Shown here: positions 61,021-64,000 of the stretch, in pieces
Layout: each line of letters begins with the position of its first letter
How positions within the stretch are numbered: the first letter of the stretch is position 1
NCBI RefSeq assembly: GCF_002443255.2
Contig: NW_019211455.1
Span: 40,980,837-41,044,836 of the forward strand
Source: Varroa destructor
Lineage: Eukaryota > Arthropoda > Arachnida > Mesostigmata > Varroidae
Direction: 5' to 3'
Length of the DNA: 64,000 nucleotides
Program-made: the position numbers and the translations under genes
Notes under the pieces: model-generated
Seen by the model: only the letters and a program-made list of their open reading frames with translations
Database searches by the model: none
Told to the model about the DNA's origin: nothing

Positions 61021-61148
61021 CTATGGACAAACAAGGTAAAGAGTTTTTTTGCCGGGTAACGACCAACAGATGAGTTTCCTCAGCCATGTTTCGAGAGGCA
61101 CCGAGACAATTAGAAGATAGACGTCAAACAGGACCCAATGGAACGTCA
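61021..61148 (-). CDS. terminal exon candidate, hydrophobic
   Basis: Strong acceptor CTATTTTTCAG, then TFHWVLFDVYLLIVSVPLET, WLRKLICWSLPGKKTLYLVC, P, TAG. One likely membrane-spanning helix. Not recognised; the ORF is open further upstream but through A/T runs. Confidence 0.27.
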
Positions 61149-62792
61149 CTGAAAAATAGAGCAAACATCTTAATCGCTGATGGCTGTTAGCGCAGATTAG
61201 ATTTGGGGTCGGCGGGTTGGTAGCTGATAGTCGAAAAAAAGGTATTGAGAAACAGGTTCGGGCCAACAACGAAGTTTCAAAAAAAAGGAATCTTTTAGGA
61301 CTTAGTCGTTTTGTCTTATAGGCGACCGGCCGTCGCAGTAAATCGACTATTAAAGCCACATATATAAAAAAAAATATGTCTTCCAAAGATATCTTTCAGC
61401 ATCTGAGAAAGATGCATTTTACATAAACGTTGCTTATTTTCTATTTTGAGAAAACTATGAATTTTTCGCATACAATTGGAAAAGATACAATGACGCTATA
61501 GTATAAAGAAGTATGATAGAGTCTTTGCGTCATATTTACTTGCATCTGATAGCGAATTAGATATGAAAATGACGTATTACTCTGAAAGATGTTGTTATGT
61601 TCCCAGAGAATTCATAGAGACATATTTAATTGACCTTGATTAATTATCACTGGTCTTTAAAAGGATGCCCGAAACAAAGCAACAGTGGTGCAGCTAAATC
61701 AGAAATGAATTTGAAAAGAAAGCCATATTATCATGTATAGCTCAACGCCCTCTATTTTGTGCCTTTGGGAAAAACATTGGTCTCTCCCAAAAAACTTGAT
61801 AGATTTTCTATATATATTTAGACACGTTTAAGCCGTTTGACTTTTACTCTTGTAGTTGTAAAATTGCAATTCTGTTAACAATGATTATATATAATAAGTT
61901 TAATCGTTCGGATATCATTTAACTTTACTTAGCGGTGGCCACATAGTGCCCACTGACAGTTGCTCATCCTACTCAAGAAGTAGTAATCAACGGCAACGCA
62001 ATTACGTCATGAACAAACGAGTAATCATTTAACTTGTCCCAAAGCTAACTAACAAGCTCAACATTACTTAGACGCTGACCATCGTTCCTCGTATCTTGTT
62101 TTTTACAACTTACTTCATCGTCCAGCACTGGATTTCTGGAGTGATCGGACATTCTGGAAATCTCAACGCAACGGGTAGCAATATCTACAACGCCACCATA
62201 TTCACGTTCCGGACTTTATGTAAAATTTAAACCAATTCGTGTAGTGCACATTTGCCGATTTCTGGACATCCACCGCGGCACACACAAAACGGCGAACAAA
62301 TGACGATCCTATGTCCTTCACAGTTGCTTTACCTCATTGGCTCTAACTTTCTCAAGGATCGCAGGCACCACAACCAGATAACCCAACTTGTCAGTTGCCC
62401 TTGGCTCAGTCTGACATCCAAGGAGATCTTTTGCCCACCGTATTACTGTACCTCGTCACAACTCAGCACAGACCCAAGCCCGTCCACAAAGTAACGACAA
62501 GCATGTCGCTCTGTTTCGTTGTAAACGCATTTCAAGACGAGAATCAGTTCCGGGAATGAGAGTTACGGCAACCGCGAGCAGATATAACGCGGCGCTTAGA
62601 CAAAATTGAGAGTGAAAAAGGAACCCTCCAAAAACACCACAAAAATTCGTTCAATCTTAAGACGTGACATGCTCAATTAGCGGTACCATCAATGTAATCA
62701 TCGATATCATCAAGACTACGAAGCTTTACGTGTTCGTTAGGCTTTTTTTTTTTTTTAATAAACAAGCTTGCACGTGACTTGTGATACCCAAA

Positions 62793-62812
62793 TATATATA
62801 TACATATATATG
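62793..62812. repeat. AT-rich palindrome
   Basis: ATATATATATACATATATAT, short dinucleotide run with one interruption. Confidence 0.85.
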
Positions 62813-63840
62813 TAAGGGGAGAAAGTAGGCTGAGATAAGACATTTCTCAGTGGAAAGCCTACAAAATGCAGTATACGAAACATATCGATTCAAACTGCTA
62901 TAAGTTAGTTATCACGAGACTGCTGATTTACGTACGAACACAAAAAATTTTGGGAAAATAAAAAAGTGTCTCAAATAAGCCCAGCGTGCGAATAAGATAA
63001 GCCAGCATACTGGCTGAGCTCAAATAGAATAATACCCACTGTATATACAACTGCCAATTCAAGCTGGAAGACGATATTTCTCCCTAGATTTCATTGATTA
63101 ACTCATTGGTAAAATGTAATCGGTGCCACGAGACGAATGCGTCTTGTCATTTCCTTAACGTATCGGCTACGACAGCGCTTTCGGTCTTATTAGAGAATAA
63201 CAAGGAGATTCGATGAAAAAACTACGTACGGTAAACACAAAAAAGTTCAACTGAAGCGCTGACAGCGCCACGACACGCTGGCGGCAAATTTTTGGGCGCC
63301 AATTCTGCGCTACCCGTGCCATGGATCGTACCGACGGAGATAGCGAAGCAAATCTTGTCTCTGAGAAAAGAGTGGAGGATGTGGATTATCATACAGAATA
63401 ACATACCTGCGACTTCACAATAAGAACTGTATGATGATTAGGGAAATGATGGCGGTGGCAACGATGACCGTGACGTGAGGGTGCACAAAGCGCGCTCGAA
63501 CGCTTACTAATCGGTGTCTAAATCGATATCAACGGCATTGTCTTACACATATGTTGGTTTTTGAAAGACAAACACACCACTATAAGAGCACGCGGTTCAG
63601 CTGACGCTGATTATGCACCCAGTTCGCGATATATTACCGAATAAGAGGTAAATTACAAAAAATATTAAGGGAAAATTTATTTGCGTCAACTTCAGAACCA
63701 ATTGATGATTTCGACTTGGTCTTGCTTTGAGATAATGCATAAAGGTCCTAATGAGATGCGACAATTTAGCAGCCATTTAGCTGGTATAAGGTTTAAAAAT
63801 TCTATTTACAGTATCTCAACCAAAACTTGCCTCATCTCAG

Positions 63841-63844
63841 CATA

Positions 63845-63884
<40 letters not shown>

Positions 63885-63885
63885 C
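63841..63885. repeat. (AT)n microsatellite
   Basis: Two long TA runs joined by a single ACA interruption. Confidence 0.96.
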
Positions 63886-64000
63886 TCATAAGCGCATAAT
63901 ACCCCTTATGCCCTGACCGCGAACAAAGAAAAAGGGTTATTGTTCAAAGGCTAGCTTTTCATTTTTAGACAATTTGCCCTAAATTTTTCCAAAAAAGAAA

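Larger units (their letters stand above)
61390..64000. other. no supported gene
   Basis: AT-rich intergenic-looking DNA with two AT microsatellites and a T run near 62745. Confidence 0.55.

Overview
The window is eukaryotic nuclear DNA and looks like an animal genome, most probably an arthropod. The evidence is many short coding exons bounded by GT...AG introns, AT-rich intergenic DNA with microsatellites, tRNA-derived SINE-like remnants, one 100-N scaffold gap, and an AMPD2-type enzyme whose closest remembered match is of insect/arthropod type. The species cannot be named from sequence alone. There are no operons, phage genes or CRISPR arrays.

The only genes identified with confidence are two complete-looking catalytic parts of AMP deaminase (EC 3.5.4.6), arranged head to tail on the minus strand: copy B (56046 down to 50299) and, 4.06 kb further in the direction of transcription, copy A (46238 down to 40294). 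Each has ten recognisable coding exons with identical splice phases and almost identical exon lengths, each adding up to 2064 nt (687 codons plus stop). Both keep the amidohydrolase metal and active-site motifs, while intron lengths and contents have diverged completely. This is a tandem duplication followed by independent intron evolution. Copy A shows a GC-AG intron, substitutions beside the first metal motif, two near-perfect hairpins, two microsatellites and the assembly gap. The N-terminal exons of both copies are unresolved; one candidate start exon for copy A is at 47066-47149.

Elsewhere only isolated exon-like pieces can be supported. On the minus strand these are two phase-matched exons at 10.09-10.72 kb (weakly F-BAR-like), a terminal exon at 15.65-15.94 kb, a serine/threonine-rich gene at 21.3-22.24 kb with another terminal exon at 19.92-20.29 kb, a membrane-anchor terminal exon at 30.38-30.55 kb with a hydrophobic exon at 31.98-32.10 kb, an exon at 36.84-37.05 kb, and several fragments between 57.5 and 61.2 kb that include WD/beta-propeller-like strings. 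Plus-strand candidates are weaker (16.08, 37.96 and 49.7-50.0 kb).

The first 8.6 kb, 11-15.6 kb, 22.3-30.3 kb and 61.2-64 kb hold no gene that can be supported. They contain AT-rich tracts, simple repeats and degraded SINEs. The points most worth a second look are the AMPD duplication, its GC donor, the set of near-perfect 40-50 bp hairpins with unrelated sequences, and the repeat-linked gap shared in position with the other copy.
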